The translations under genes were made by a program, and so were the position numbers. A DNA stretch of 64,000 bases from Allium sativum. Its lineage: Eukaryota; Streptophyta; Magnoliopsida; Asparagales; Amaryllidaceae. A model generated the notes under the pieces. That model was not told the DNA's origin. It worked only from the letters and a program-made list of their open reading frames with translations, and did not search any database. This document shows, piece after piece, positions 35,089 to 46,920 of the stretch. Positions within the stretch are counted from its first letter, which is position 1; each line of letters starts with the position of its first letter. The DNA is taken from contig CM060922.1 in the NCBI GenBank assembly GCA_030737875.1, positions 761,247,603-761,311,602 of the forward strand, in the 5' to 3' direction.

Positions 35089-35222
35089 AACGATTTCGAA
35101 ATGAAATGAATTGAAAACGATTTCGAAATGAAATGAATTGAAAACGATTTCGAAATGAAATGAATTGAAAACGATTTCGAAATGAAATGAATTGAAAACG
35201 ATTTCGAAATGAATTGAATATA
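35089..35222 (+). repeat. 27-bp tandem array in family X
   Basis: Five copies of a 27-bp unit begin AACGATTTCGAAATGAAATG. Because 27 is a multiple of 3, the - strand carries a repetitive open frame (HFEIVFNSF repeated). It is a by-product of the repeat rather than evidence of a gene. Confidence 0.9.
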
Positions 35223-38200
35223 AAACGAATTCAAATTGAATTGAAAGCAAATTGAAATGAATTCAAATTGAATTGAAATTTGAATTGAATAGAAATGAAT
35301 TTTAAAACGAATTTATAAAGAAGAATTCAATTTTGATTTGAATTGAAATGGAAGTTGAAATTGCTTTTGAAACGAATTTAAAACTATTTATAAAATTCGT
35401 TTTAAATAGAAATCGACGATATATATATTATATATATTATATATATAATATAATGGCCTGAATAGAACGCGCCGCGCCGCGGCAGTTCGTGAATTTCGAC
35501 CATTTATTTCAAACGGACATTACGGGAGATCCGACCGTCGGATTCTCCTAAAACCGGAACCGTTGGGTTCGTATCGAAAAGAGCTTTCTAACGAATATTA
35601 GAAATTTGACATCTAACGGTTGGATTTGGAATTATGTCCAAATCAAATTTGGAAAAGGTCGCTATAAGTGCAGTTCGATGGCCGTTGATGGAAATCGACT
35701 GTACGGGCCTTGATAAAATTATTAAAAATAGTAATAATTTGTGTAAAATCATAAGAAATGATTTAGAAAGAATTGGGATGAAAAACTCCATATTTGAAAA
35801 GATAAAAATAGATTTTTATCGAACTGAAATAGTTTTGAACTAGAATTATAATTCTATTTATTTTTTTTAAATAAATAAATTGAATTTGAAAAGGGTTTTA
35901 AAAATAACCAGAATTTCCAATGATTGCATTGGAGTGGATTTGAATCGAAATTGTCTTCGGAATATTTCGATGTTGGAATTCGTGATTACGCAGATGTTGT
36001 TACGACATTTGTTAATCGTAGAATTTGATATTGAATATAAGCCGAGATATTTTCTATTCAGAGCCTTGTATTGAATATCAAATGTGATTTGGGTTTGTCG
36101 TGAATGGTGTCTTCACTAACACTGTTCTTGAACCCAGCTGAGAAAAGATTAAATCTTTTTATTTAGATTTAATGAAGTGTACCAATTAAATAATATTTAA
36201 TTGGAATTGAATTGATATTGATTTTTGGGTTTATCGTGGACAGTGTTTTAAATAACACGCGTTCTTTAACCCGTTAATTAATGGAATGTGATTTTGGGTT
36301 TATCGTGAACTGTGTTTTAAATGACACTGATTCTTTAACCCAGTTAAAGATTAAAACTAAGTGGAGTTTTAATGAATCTTTAATTAGATTGAAATGATCG
36401 AGAATGGAGTATCACCAGTTTTGCTCCAGGCGATAGTTAAATCTTTAATTAGATTTGAACGTGAAATGGTAATTGAATTTACCGATAACACCGTGGTGTT
36501 AGATATGAAGTACTACCAGTTTTACTTCATGGGATGAATAGGTTGGGATTGGGAAATTAAAGCAAATGATTACTTCGGTAAGGTTCGCTAATCCCGACTA
36601 GTTTTGAATTGATATTCAAAAATAGATTAAAGAATAAATTCAAGAAAATTATCTTGGATAAAATTAATGGGAACCTTTCCCTATGAATGTGAAACTTAGA
36701 AACTAACTGTCGGTTATCCAAGTAGAATGGTTTTCTGAATATTGATCTGATGTTGGTTTCGGCCTTCGGGGTTAATATTTGGGGAATTATTCTCTTGATT
36801 AATTTACGGTTAGTGACTGATGAATTGGAATGAGGCGTATGTTGTGTTTGTGTAACACTTATTTAAAATATACGCGAGTTATTCGGAAAGACCGGGTTTA
36901 TCCCATTCTGAATAACTGATACGACGATAAGTCGAAGATGAAGACGGTGGTCGAAGACCAGAAGTCTTCACGTCGTTTGGGTAATTACTGATGATCTTGA
37001 TTGGGCTGTACACCCAAGAAGATGGAAACGGTTGGTGATCGTCCAGACGTACTTGGAGATCGATGGATATGCGGGGTACTAGGTGCCTCCAGTTTCGTTC
37101 AGACCCAGAACGGACTTGTAAATGGACTATGTGTCTGACATCGGATTTCATTCTGTGTGACTGATATCAGTTGCATAGGATGGTTTGCCTGTGTGGCATG
37201 CCTAAGTGGCAAATGATCAAGGCTTCTGTTGAGAAGCAAAGTCTTGTGGTTGATGATCAAAGCACGACCTTTGTGGCATAGCTTTGTGTAATGTTGAATC
37301 GCGAGCCTCACACCCCGGTATGAACCAGAAACGGGAGAAAGGACCTCAGGGAGGGCCTACGTTTCCTCCTAGCTAAAAGTGGCGTCAGTGGTTTTACACG
37401 CCCTGACGAGTTTGACTTATGTGGTTGTTGCTGTTGCAAGGCGCCTCGGTTAGATCGGACGATCCGGGTCCGATGGAGTCACTTGTTGGCTCGCTTACGC
37501 CCCAAAGGGCGGCGAAACGTAGTGCTCAGGCATTTTTAATCCACTCCGTGTGGACCGGCCCTGTCGCTCCAAGGGTCGATGCGTTCTGATCCTGAGACTC
37601 GGGCTAGGCAGTCTCGAATTCGGTAAGGACTATCTTTTGCCTTGGTTCATGACGGAAATCCAATTTCCAAATACGTGACTTTGCGGTTTTATTTGTAAAC
37701 CTATATCTGGCGACATAGTGGCATGGGACGCTCATGCCGCCTATGATTGATATTTATGATGGAAATTGTTTTAAACACTATACACTTATTATAGTATCAA
37801 ATGATTTGTTTTAAAACGTATCAAGCATTCTTTGGCTGTTATAAGGGAAAACCCTATCCCCCGGCTTGCGTTGCATTGTGTGATAGGACCTGGGTCTTAT
37901 AACAGCTTCATTTTTCTTTATTTAGCATTGCGCTGTTGTTTTATGCACTGGTATGCTTGGGAGGAAACCCGTTCCGTGTTATACGGCGTGGTCCCTTGAT
38001 TTACCTAGCTTTAAAAATAAAGATTAACTGTTTTAGTTCTCACACCAGTCACATGACTGACCTGGAGTTTATTGTTTTAGCCTAAACTCTGGGTGCCTCT
38101 ATTTTGACACGGGCAGCTAGTAGTTTTGGTTTTGCAGATTTATATTCATAGGATCCTGGTTTACAGCTGGAACGATATCCGGAAAGCTTTGTATCCGTAT

Positions 38201-38461
38201 ATCTCCTTCTAGTTGTGTATTGTATTATTTTCCGCTGCTATGTATTTAAATGTAATTTAAATCTCTGATATTTCTGTGTAATATTCATTTATACTCTGTA
38301 TATTCCCGTAATCTGATGCATTGTTGTAATATACAATGAAATGTTCTTTTGTATGCGTTCTATTTTGTCATGTTCTCAAACGATAGGGCGTTTCGAACGG
38401 TCTGGGTCGGTTTAGCGACTGGTTCGGACCGAGCGAAATTCCTTCTCGTCACTGTTGTACT

Positions 38462-39553
38462 ATTAATTCAATCTCTTTCATAAGTCTAGAAATTAATATA
38501 TATTACCTTTGTTTGATTTGAATTATATATATATATGCATAATAGTTAGATATTACTTTAAGTATCTTCCATAGAAATACATATCATCATCAAATCATAT
38601 TACCATAATATCATTGCACATCTTATTTTATATCATATATCATTATTATAAATTACAGTACATTCCAAATTAAAATCATTCACATTATAAGTTGCATTTC
38701 ATTTAATATATCATTTTTTATTGCTTTGCATATGACATACATTGTAACCAATATACTGCACACACTACATTACATAATAACCTTTAACTCCACATATAAC
38801 AAGTATACTATATGGGGAATTATTGTCTTAGAAATACGTAGGATTATTAAACACATAACATATTTACATTTTCTTGATTAACTTGATTGACTTGTTTGAC
38901 TTGGTTGAGTTGATTGAATTGATTGACTTGTTTGGTTTGTTTGACTTAAATAACTTGATTGACTTACTTGGCATGGTTAAATTTCATTAATGGTTTATAG
39001 GTTTGTTAGAAAAATGTTTATTTTAAGGATACCTTAGTTAACTCTTAGTCTAGATTAAAGTCTTGTTATAGTTTTAAGGGAATTAGAGTTTAGGATAGGT
39101 TTGGTTTTGTATTAGATTATGGGGGAGTTTTAGAGTTTCTAAGGATTAATTAAAGGTTCAAGAATGCTTTAATTGATTTATTTGTTTACAATTGCTTGTT
39201 TGTTTGAATTGCTTGTTTTGGTTGATTTAACATTGATTGGATTGCTTACTTTATTATCCTTCTATTAGACTAGTACAGTCATAATTTTAGTGGGAGTATT
39301 TTATGATTATAGATTTAGGACTCAGGGGAGTACTTTACTTTAGTATAGGAATTTTTTAGATAGTTATAGGATTTAAGGGGAGTAGTTTTAAATTTTCTTT
39401 TTGATAATGCCAAAGGGGGAGAAATTATAAAATATAGACATAGTTTATAGCATTCATATAGACATGGGGAGTATTAGAAGGATCATCATAAACAGTTATG
39501 TATAGGAATGATATTTTATAAATTAAGGTTGTCATCATAAAAAAGGAGGAGAT
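38462..39553 (+). other. Interior of Sirevirus-like element, right part with PPT
   Basis: This is AT-rich DNA without coding homology. The region 38880-38975 is a degenerate run of TTGATTGACTTG-type units. A purine block AAAGGGGGAGA lies at about 39412-39422, and the polypurine tract AAAAAAGGAGGAGAT (39539-39553) abuts the right LTR. Repeated purine tracts upstream of the 3' LTR are a known Sirevirus trait. Confidence 0.6.
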
Positions 39554-40941
39554 TGTTGGAGAATGGAGTTTTGATGACAACAAACTTATTTCAATATTCA
39601 TTGATTATAAAATATATACTAACACTTTTATCTAGAATATATATATATATATATATATACACATATGCAAGATTTATATACAAGAATTTATACTGAAGAC
39701 TGTACAGTTTAAAGATAATAGAGATTCAGATTTCAAAGATGATTCAAAACTCATGAGTATTCAAGATTTCAACAAATTCAAGATAAATATAGTAATAGAG
39801 TCTAAATTATGTAAGACTCTGAATAGCACTCCAGGTTCAAATTCAAATTTAAATTCTATTTTTCAAATTCTGATTCCAAAATCTATTTTCAAATTCTATC
39901 TTCAGTCTCTATCTTCTTTATTTATTTTCTTTATTGTACTTTTGATTTTAAACTCAAGTTTTATAAGTTTTAAATTTATACTTTTATATACTTTATATTT
40001 ATGTAGTTTTAACTCTATAAATTGATAAATATGTTTATATAGTTTATATTTATGTTTTCATATGATTTTCTACTTTATAATATTCATTTATAAGACTATG
40101 TTTTAATTCAAAAATTTCCAGAATTATATATATATCAAAACACTTGAAAAATACTCAAAATTCAATTTTTAAACATGATATCTGGACATACATTTTCATA
40201 CATGACGACAAATAACTGTCATTTTTTCAAAATTGAAAGGAAGTGCCTTTTCACTATTTGTGACGGTTCAGAAATGTTACAACCTTTTAAATGTTATAAA
40301 TAGGGGCTGATTTCGAATTTCTTTATCAATTTTCTTCTCCATATTCATCTCCTTTCATTACATCGTTATTCTTTCTAATTTTTATGATTTCTACACTTAT
40401 ACTCTGCTGAATTCAATTCAGTTTACATTAAACTTCTTCTCTTTACACTCTCTACTCATTACTCTCTGAATCAAGTGCTATTGAAGAGTTATAGAGCTGT
40501 TTTAATTGTTTGGGTTGTGTAAGTAATCAGTGGTATCCCTTGTAGTCGTAAAATCAAGGATGGGTAATCGGTGGTATCCCTTGTAGCCATGAAATCAAGG
40601 AGGTTGGAATCAGTGGTATCCCTTGTAGCCGTGAAATCAAGCAGGTTATAATTGGATATTGATATAGTAATTAAACTCTACACAATCCAGCGTTGTGTGG
40701 GACTGGACGCAGGAGAAATCCGAACCTGTATAAAATCTGGTTTGTTCTTTACTTTTCTGCACTTTATTTTTGTTTATCTTTGTATTTGTGTTTGATTCTG
40801 TGTCTGTGACTGTTTCTGTGGTGATTGATTTATATAGTATATCACCACAAGTTTTAGATTTTGTTTAAAATTCTCAAAAACACTGTTCATCCCCCTTTAA
40901 TGTTTGTTTTGCCTTAAAGATTCATTCCGCAATCCCTAACA
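39554..40941 (+). repeat. 3' LTR of the Sirevirus-like element
   Basis: This 1388-bp LTR is longer than the left copy mainly through indels in (TA)n and TTTAAATT-rich parts. It has the TATA box at 40295-40302 and the triplicated 40-bp unit. It ends CCCTAACA and is followed directly by the resumed Tat ORF1 coil. Confidence 0.9.
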
Positions 40942-41349
40942 ACCTGAACAACTTAAGCATACCTCAGCTCCAACGTCTTCTTAAGCTCCTCATTCTCCTT
41001 TATGAGACACTGTGTGCTCTCGTTTTCCTCTTTCATCCTTTTGTTCTCCATAGAAAAAGCCTCAAAATCCAAATGAGGCTGTTGCAGCTCCTCATTTTCT
41101 TTCTCCGGTTGAAGGTTCCTTTCTCTAAAAGCCTCATTATCGCGCTTTAGAGTCGCAATGTAACAACCAGTAAAAGCTTATTCAGGTCATCGAACTAACC
41201 CTCCTTTTCTAATGAAACGGTGGTCTCAGAGGCACTCACTGGAGAAACTGGTCTTGGCGACACTTCCTTCCTCGCCTCATCTATCACAGGAATGACAGGA
41301 GTAGCCGACAGACCTTTATCTCTAGCGACCGCCTCCTCATCACCGAAAC
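40942..41349 (-). pseudogene. Tat ORF1, middle piece
   Basis: The - strand reads GDEEAVARDKGLSATPVIPV and ARKEVSPRPVSPVSASETTV, then after a stop and frameshift a heptad-like charged stretch (RDNEAFRERNLQPEKENEEL, NKRMKEENESTQCLIKENEE, LKKTLELRYA). This matches the Pro/Ser linker and coiled-coil expected between the globular N-terminus (51.5-52.6 kb) and the C-terminal piece (17.6-18.1 kb) of the same ORF. Both ends are cut by insertions: family X at 41350 and the Sirevirus-like LTR at 40941. Confidence 0.6.
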
Positions 41350-44300
41350 TGTGATAACCCAAACCCCTGTGCTACGGAAACAAGGATAATCACTGAAATA
41401 TAGCACATTAATCACAACAACAGATTACAGATAATAGCATAAACATGAAATAGAATGATTTACATTAATATTACAGCAGAATCATAAAATGTAATAAACA
41501 TCAGAGTTGCACAGTTATAGGATACAACTTAGTGCATAAAAGAAATGATTAATCAACATCGAGATCAATGGTACATATACATAAGATAGTACATAACAGA
41601 AATAATCAGTCTACAGCACAATCAGTGGTACATATACTTAAGATAGTATAAGCGGTAATGTCAATAGTACAAAATATAGATAAAAGCTAGTCTTCGCCTT
41701 CAGCCAAAAGTGCACTCCAGGCTATAGTGCTAAGCCAAAATAAATCCTGCTACCTGCTATTTGGCTGCCCGTGTAAAAATAAGGGCACCCGAGTTTGCAA
41801 GTGAAAACAAACTACGAGTCAGTCATGGGACTGGTATGAGAAATCTTACTTAACTTATTTAATAATAAGGCTAATCACAGGACCATGCCGCTAACGCGGA
41901 ATGGGTTTACTCCATTGGATTGCCAGTGCATAAAACAAGTAAATCATTTAAACAACGCAATGCTTTTTACAAAAATGAAGCCATTATAAGACTCAGGTCC
42001 CATCACACAACGCAACGCAAGCCGGAGGATAAAGTTTTACCTTATAATAGCCAAAATATGCTTGATACATATAAAACAAAATCATTTGATATTATCACTA
42101 GTGCATATATGTTTTTAAACACAATTTCAATCATAATGTATCAATCATAAATTGCATAGTACCCTATCCTACTATGTTGCCATATATAGGTTTACAATCA
42201 AAACTGAAATGTCGTATTGGAAATTGGATTCCATCATGACTCGAGGCAAGGGATGTACTCCTCGCCGGCTTCGAGACACTGTAGCAAATGCCTCTGGGTT
42301 TCCCACAGTGAACCCTTGGATCCTCCAAGGCTGGTCCACACTTACGTTAGTGGATTTGTATTCCTGAACACACGTTTCCCGGTCCTATCGGACCTATCCA
42401 TTGGCCCCGTAGTGACCGATATATCCAAGGCGTCTCGCTATCCATCATCCACATAGGTAAAAATTTAAATGTCTGGGCTCCATACCATGACACCACCCAT
42501 AGCTAGAAAGAAATGTCGTGCACTCCCTGCAGTCACGATCCCGTTTTTAACTCATACCGAGGTGTGAGGCTCGCGAATTAACGCTATACACAAAGCTATG
42601 CTATTTAAAGTCGTGCTTTGATCATCAACCACAAGACTCTGCTTTTCAACAAAAGCCTTGATCACTTGCATCACAGCATGCCACACTGACAATTCACGTC
42701 ATGCGACTGATGTCTATCAATATATAACCTCTAAGCTCGTACGTCTTAGTGAAGGTTATTAAGTAAGAGAATAAATTCTCCGCCACCAAACAGATATATA
42801 TATATATGTTTAATAGAGATCAACCAACACAGAACGAAATCCAATGTCAGACACACATCCATTTACTAGTCTGTTCTGGGTCTGAACGAAACCGGAGGCA
42901 CCTTATTCCTCGTTCCATATGTCCAATACGGAAGAGAGGCCCTCGCACATCCGGACAATCAACAAATAAGTCTAAACCACTACCACTGTAACCTCATCAA
43001 GGGAGCTACCCATATATAAGGCATCAATAGTAATCCACACGATGTGAAGATCAATGGTCTTGCACCGTCTTCATATCTTCGATTTTTAATCGTCAATCAG
43101 TTATTTGAAATGAGAATTAACTTGGCCTTTTCAAATAGTTCACGTATACATAGAATTCAAATCAATTCTTTCCTTAGTTAAACTATTTGACATTTACGTT
43201 TCAGTTCATTAATATAATTTTATGTCAAATAAATCTAACCATAAAAAATATTCAATAAACCAAGTAAAATTGGTTTATTTCCATGCGACATTGTTTATAA
43301 TATTTTAAAACGATTTATCGCCATTTTTATTTATATAAAAATAGCCCATTTTAATTAAACGACGCTTCAGGTCATTACGCAGCTCTGGCGCTGTTTTTCT
43401 TCAGATTTGAATTACACATTTCTCAAAATATAACCGTTGGATCTTAGCAAATTCTATATCATTGGAAAGTTCTTTCCAAAGCGAACCCAAAGGTTCCAGT
43501 TTTGGGAAAATTCGACGGTCGGATCTCTCGATATAATCGTTTAAAGTTACAATTCCAAAACGCGAACTACCACGCGCGATTTCTTTTATTTTAATTTATA
43601 TATATATATATATAATTCATTCAACGATTTCCAAACCATTTTCACTTCAAAATTTTGGCTAATGCCTTTAAATTTCGGAATTTTTTGCTATAACCTCCTT
43701 TGTTCGGAGAGCGTTTTGGAAATTTATTGGGTTGTATTAGGCACCCAATAAATCCAGAAACAGCATACATAATTTTTTTAGTGACCTATTCTATGCCCAA
43801 GGGAGAGTGTACAGATCATATCTCCAGAGATTAAATTTCGTCACCTTATCCAGTGTTGGAAAATAAATAATCCATGTGCCATATCTAAAATCAAAAGAGA
43901 CATGAATTATTGTCATCTCCTGACCTGTGTGGGGTTTTTATTAATTTGCCATTTACCATTATATTTTATTTATTCCATATCAGTCCTCGGTTCAACCTGT
44001 AATTTCGTCATCGCCATACAAGTGTCTCGCTCGTATGGTAATCTCAACCTCGTCATATAAGCACTTATTGCTTATATGGAATATGATATGATATCAATAG
44101 TTCATCTTCGGTTCAACCTGAATGCAGTCATTGCCATACAAGCTCTTGCTTGTACGGTAATTCCAAACTCATCATACAAGCTCCAAATGCTTATATGGAA
44201 TATGATAGAGTATGTTATCTGTAACAACCCGTATTTCGATAACATGATTAAAGACGAGAATCAAGGCAGAATTTAATTTTAAATTCTGAATCAAGTGAAA

Positions 44301-44802
44301 CGGGCTATTCCATTGCGTTCGTCTCGGAAAAATACGCGAAATAGAGTCCGAGTTTTCGAAAATCGGAGTCCGTATGACCAAGATATGGCCTCGCGAAGTT
44401 TCACGAAAAATTCCCAAATTAAAGTATACTTAATTAAGTGAAATGGGTTGCGCAGAGAAATATATATATATTGATATATATATATATATAATTGAAAATT
44501 AAATAAATAAATATGCAAAAATGTTCAAAACAGCGAATTGGGAGAGGGGAATAACCGAACCGGCCGATTTTTGAGGTCGACCCGAGCCCGCTGGGTCGAC
44601 TAGGGGTTAATACAGGGTGTTTGGCTGTCAACCCGTAGGCCGATTCGCTCAAATGCAGATTTTGCATTTGGATGGTTCTCATGGTTCATCTTTAATCTAA
44701 AGGCCCTAGATGGTTCCTACACTTGACTTCTTCCCCAAGACATGCTTTGATGGCTTGGATTGAATCTAGGTTTAATCCTATGGCCTAAAACACTTGCCTA
44801 AT

Positions 44803-44813
44803 CTATAAATAAG
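44803..44813 (+). promoter_or_regulatory. TATA box of the solo LTR
   Basis: CTATAAATAAG lies about 580 bp into the LTR, in the same relative place as the TATA-like boxes of the two Tekay LTRs. The following sequence (CCTAGCCTCCACTTCAT) is also shared in part. A 99-codon frame at 44861-45160 lies just downstream but is not clearly conserved. Confidence 0.6.
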
Positions 44814-46069
44814 ACCCTAACCTATCCTAAATCCTCATTATTCATTCATGCAACTAAACTATGGCAAAATTTCTACTCTCATGGCCTCCACTCAACTATC
44901 CTAGCCTCCACTTCATTTCTATGAAAGGTCTCATGATCATGAGAGTGTTAGAGAGTCCCTATGTTAATATGAGAGCCTCTCAAGTTGATTTCAAGGCAAA
45001 AGCTTTGATCTTTGTTCATAAAGATGGTGTTTTTGTTGATTTGGGGCATCCATCTTTGGGTTTTTGGGTGATGGCATGCATAGGCTTCCTCACAAGCTTT
45101 AGTTTAACCGATTTAGGCCTTCAAAGCAATGTAAGCCCTTTCCCTACTCTTAGATATTAACTATGAAGTTAAATGTTCATGTTACAAATTTGGGTTTGAT
45201 CATTGGGTATGATTTGTGCTATCATGTCATGCAAGTTTATGAAGTCATCATCTTGATCTTATGAGCTAAAAGCTACAACCTTTATGTTGAAATGTTGCAT
45301 TATGCAACATGAGAACCTTCATACCTTTTATGTCAACTTGCATATGAAGTCATAACCCTTATATGATGATATATGCGAGTTTCTAGTCATCATTCCATGT
45401 CATTTGTCACCATGATTCGCTTATGTTGCAAGTTTGGGTTTATGCATGTTTTTGTGAGGCTTAAGAATGTAACATGCAAGCTAATGAACACATTTGTGCC
45501 TCATTTGCCACCATGATTAACTTGTGGCTTAATATCCATTTTTGTCTTGCCTTTGTCAAGTCTCTTCCTTTAGTCCCTTGTGTTGTTGCGAACGTATATG
45601 CGAGTTTAAAAGCGTTGGGTTATGTTATGGGTAATTTCTAATGGCATGAAAATACAACTTGAAAACATGACTTGAAATATAACATGAAAGTTGACATGTA
45701 AGTATGCATAAAACATAAGCTTGGGAATTTACCTATTAAGTTAGGTCTACCCTTTGGGAATTTACCTATTAAGTTAGGTCTACCCAAATGCTTGAAAAAC
45801 TTGTAATATGTTTTGAAAACATGATGAACATGACACTTAGATAATATAAGTGTGGCCAACTCGAGGTTGGGTTGAGTTTGCAACATAAAGCTACCCGGAA
45901 CCGACCGGCCTAACTAGTAGTTGCAAACAATAGGACCCAATGTGAGAAGTTGGTCATTTTGTGCTTGGACCCGAGGTTAGACCAAGTTGTGGTGTAAAGC
46001 TACCCGGAACCGACCGGCTTAACTAGTAACCACAACAAAGTCTAATGTGAGAGGTTGAGGTGCATTAAG

Positions 46070-46920
46070 TAATTAATGCCACATGATAGGGTTAAGTTAA
46101 TTTGATTAATGACTCTTAACCAAATATGACATGGATAAATGGGTTAAGTAAATTGATTAGGCTAATGATACCTAACAAAACATGACAAGGTTGGGTAGGT
46201 TAAGTAATTTGATTTGCCTAATGACACTTAACCATTTTTATACGACTAGTGGACGGGGATTAAGTTAACCAACACTTAATCAATCCAACATGATAAATTG
46301 GCAAGGTTAAGTAAGTTTTCTTAATGACACTTAACCAAAAGATACAGTTAATGGATGGGGTTAAGTAATTAAGACTTAACTAATCTAAACACGGTAATTA
46401 GACGGGGTTAAGTAATTGACACTTAACTAATCTAACCACGATAATTAGATGGGGTTGAGTAATCCACACTTAACTAATCTAAACACGGTAATTGATGGGG
46501 TTAAGTTAAACACTTAACTAATATAAACTTGGTAATTCAATGGGGTTAAGTAACCAATACTTAACCAACTTAACGTGATAATTTAATGGGGTTAAGCAAC
46601 TTATACTTAACCAATTATACATGATGATTCGATGTGGTTAAGTGACTTAAACTTAACCAATCTAACTCGTTAATTTGATGTGGTTAAGTGACCTAAACTT
46701 AACCAATCTAACTCGTTAATTGGATGTGGTTAAGTGACCTATACTTAACCAATCTAACGTGAAAAGATGATAAGGCTAAGTCACGAATCACTTGAATACG
46801 CTTGACCGATTTGACTCGGTAATTTGACAAGGTCAAGTTAATTTATAGAATTAACCAATCTAAAATGATAATTAGACGAGGTTAAGTTATAGATTGCTTA
46901 ATATACTTAGCCAACTTGAC
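46070..46920 (+). repeat. Tandem array of ~46-bp TTAAGT...ACTTAA units
   Basis: About 18 imperfect copies of a 43-60-bp unit are present. Each contains GGGGTTAAGTAAT or similar followed by ACACTTAACTAATCTAA, so each unit holds an internal inverted repeat (TTAAGT/ACTTAA). The full-length Tekay LTRs have only a few loosely related units (for example 21370-21510). Confidence 0.9.

Larger units (their letters stand above)
31885..38456 (+). mobile_element. Family X unit, copy 1: large non-coding LTR-like element
   Basis: The unit starts TGTAACAACCCGGAAAATG and is about 6.57 kb. It matches, in patches and with the same order, the reverse-strand unit at 41350-51471 (minus its solo LTR). No protein domain was seen. 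Its TGTAACAACCC start, a GC-rich promoter-like block with a TATA box (33173-33180) and tandem arrays suggest a giant LTR, probably a solo LTR of a gypsy family. The right end is placed at about 38456 because GTACT (38457-38461) resembles ATACT at 31880-31884. The end does not show a clean CA. Confidence 0.6.
18144..40941 (+). mobile_element. Sirevirus-like LTR element without pol, hosting two insertions
   Basis: The outer limits are two LTRs (18144-19450 and 39554-40941). A PBS follows the left LTR and a polypurine tract precedes the right LTR. The LTR start TGTTGGAGAATGG, GATGACAACA close behind it, and an extra purine block AAAGGGGGAGA near 39412 upstream of the PPT are typical of plant Sireviruses. 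After removing a Tekay element (20424-30549) and family X (31885 to about 38456), only about 3.4 kb of interior remains, and no gag-pol domain is recognisable. It interrupts Tat ORF1. The flanking 5-mers (AGCCT left; ACCTG, or AACCT if the last LTR base is counted, right) do not give a clean duplication. Confidence 0.85.

Noticed and set aside
35044..35250. - strand frame with repeated HFEIVFNSF
   Set aside because: It is produced by a 27-bp tandem repeat whose period is a multiple of three, so it is not evidence of a repeat protein.
44861..45160. 99-codon open frame about 50 bp after the TATA box of the solo LTR
   Set aside because: It lies where an LTR leader is expected. The corresponding stretch of the two Tekay LTRs is broken by early stops, and the peptide has no recognisable domain. 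Chance ORF is likelier.
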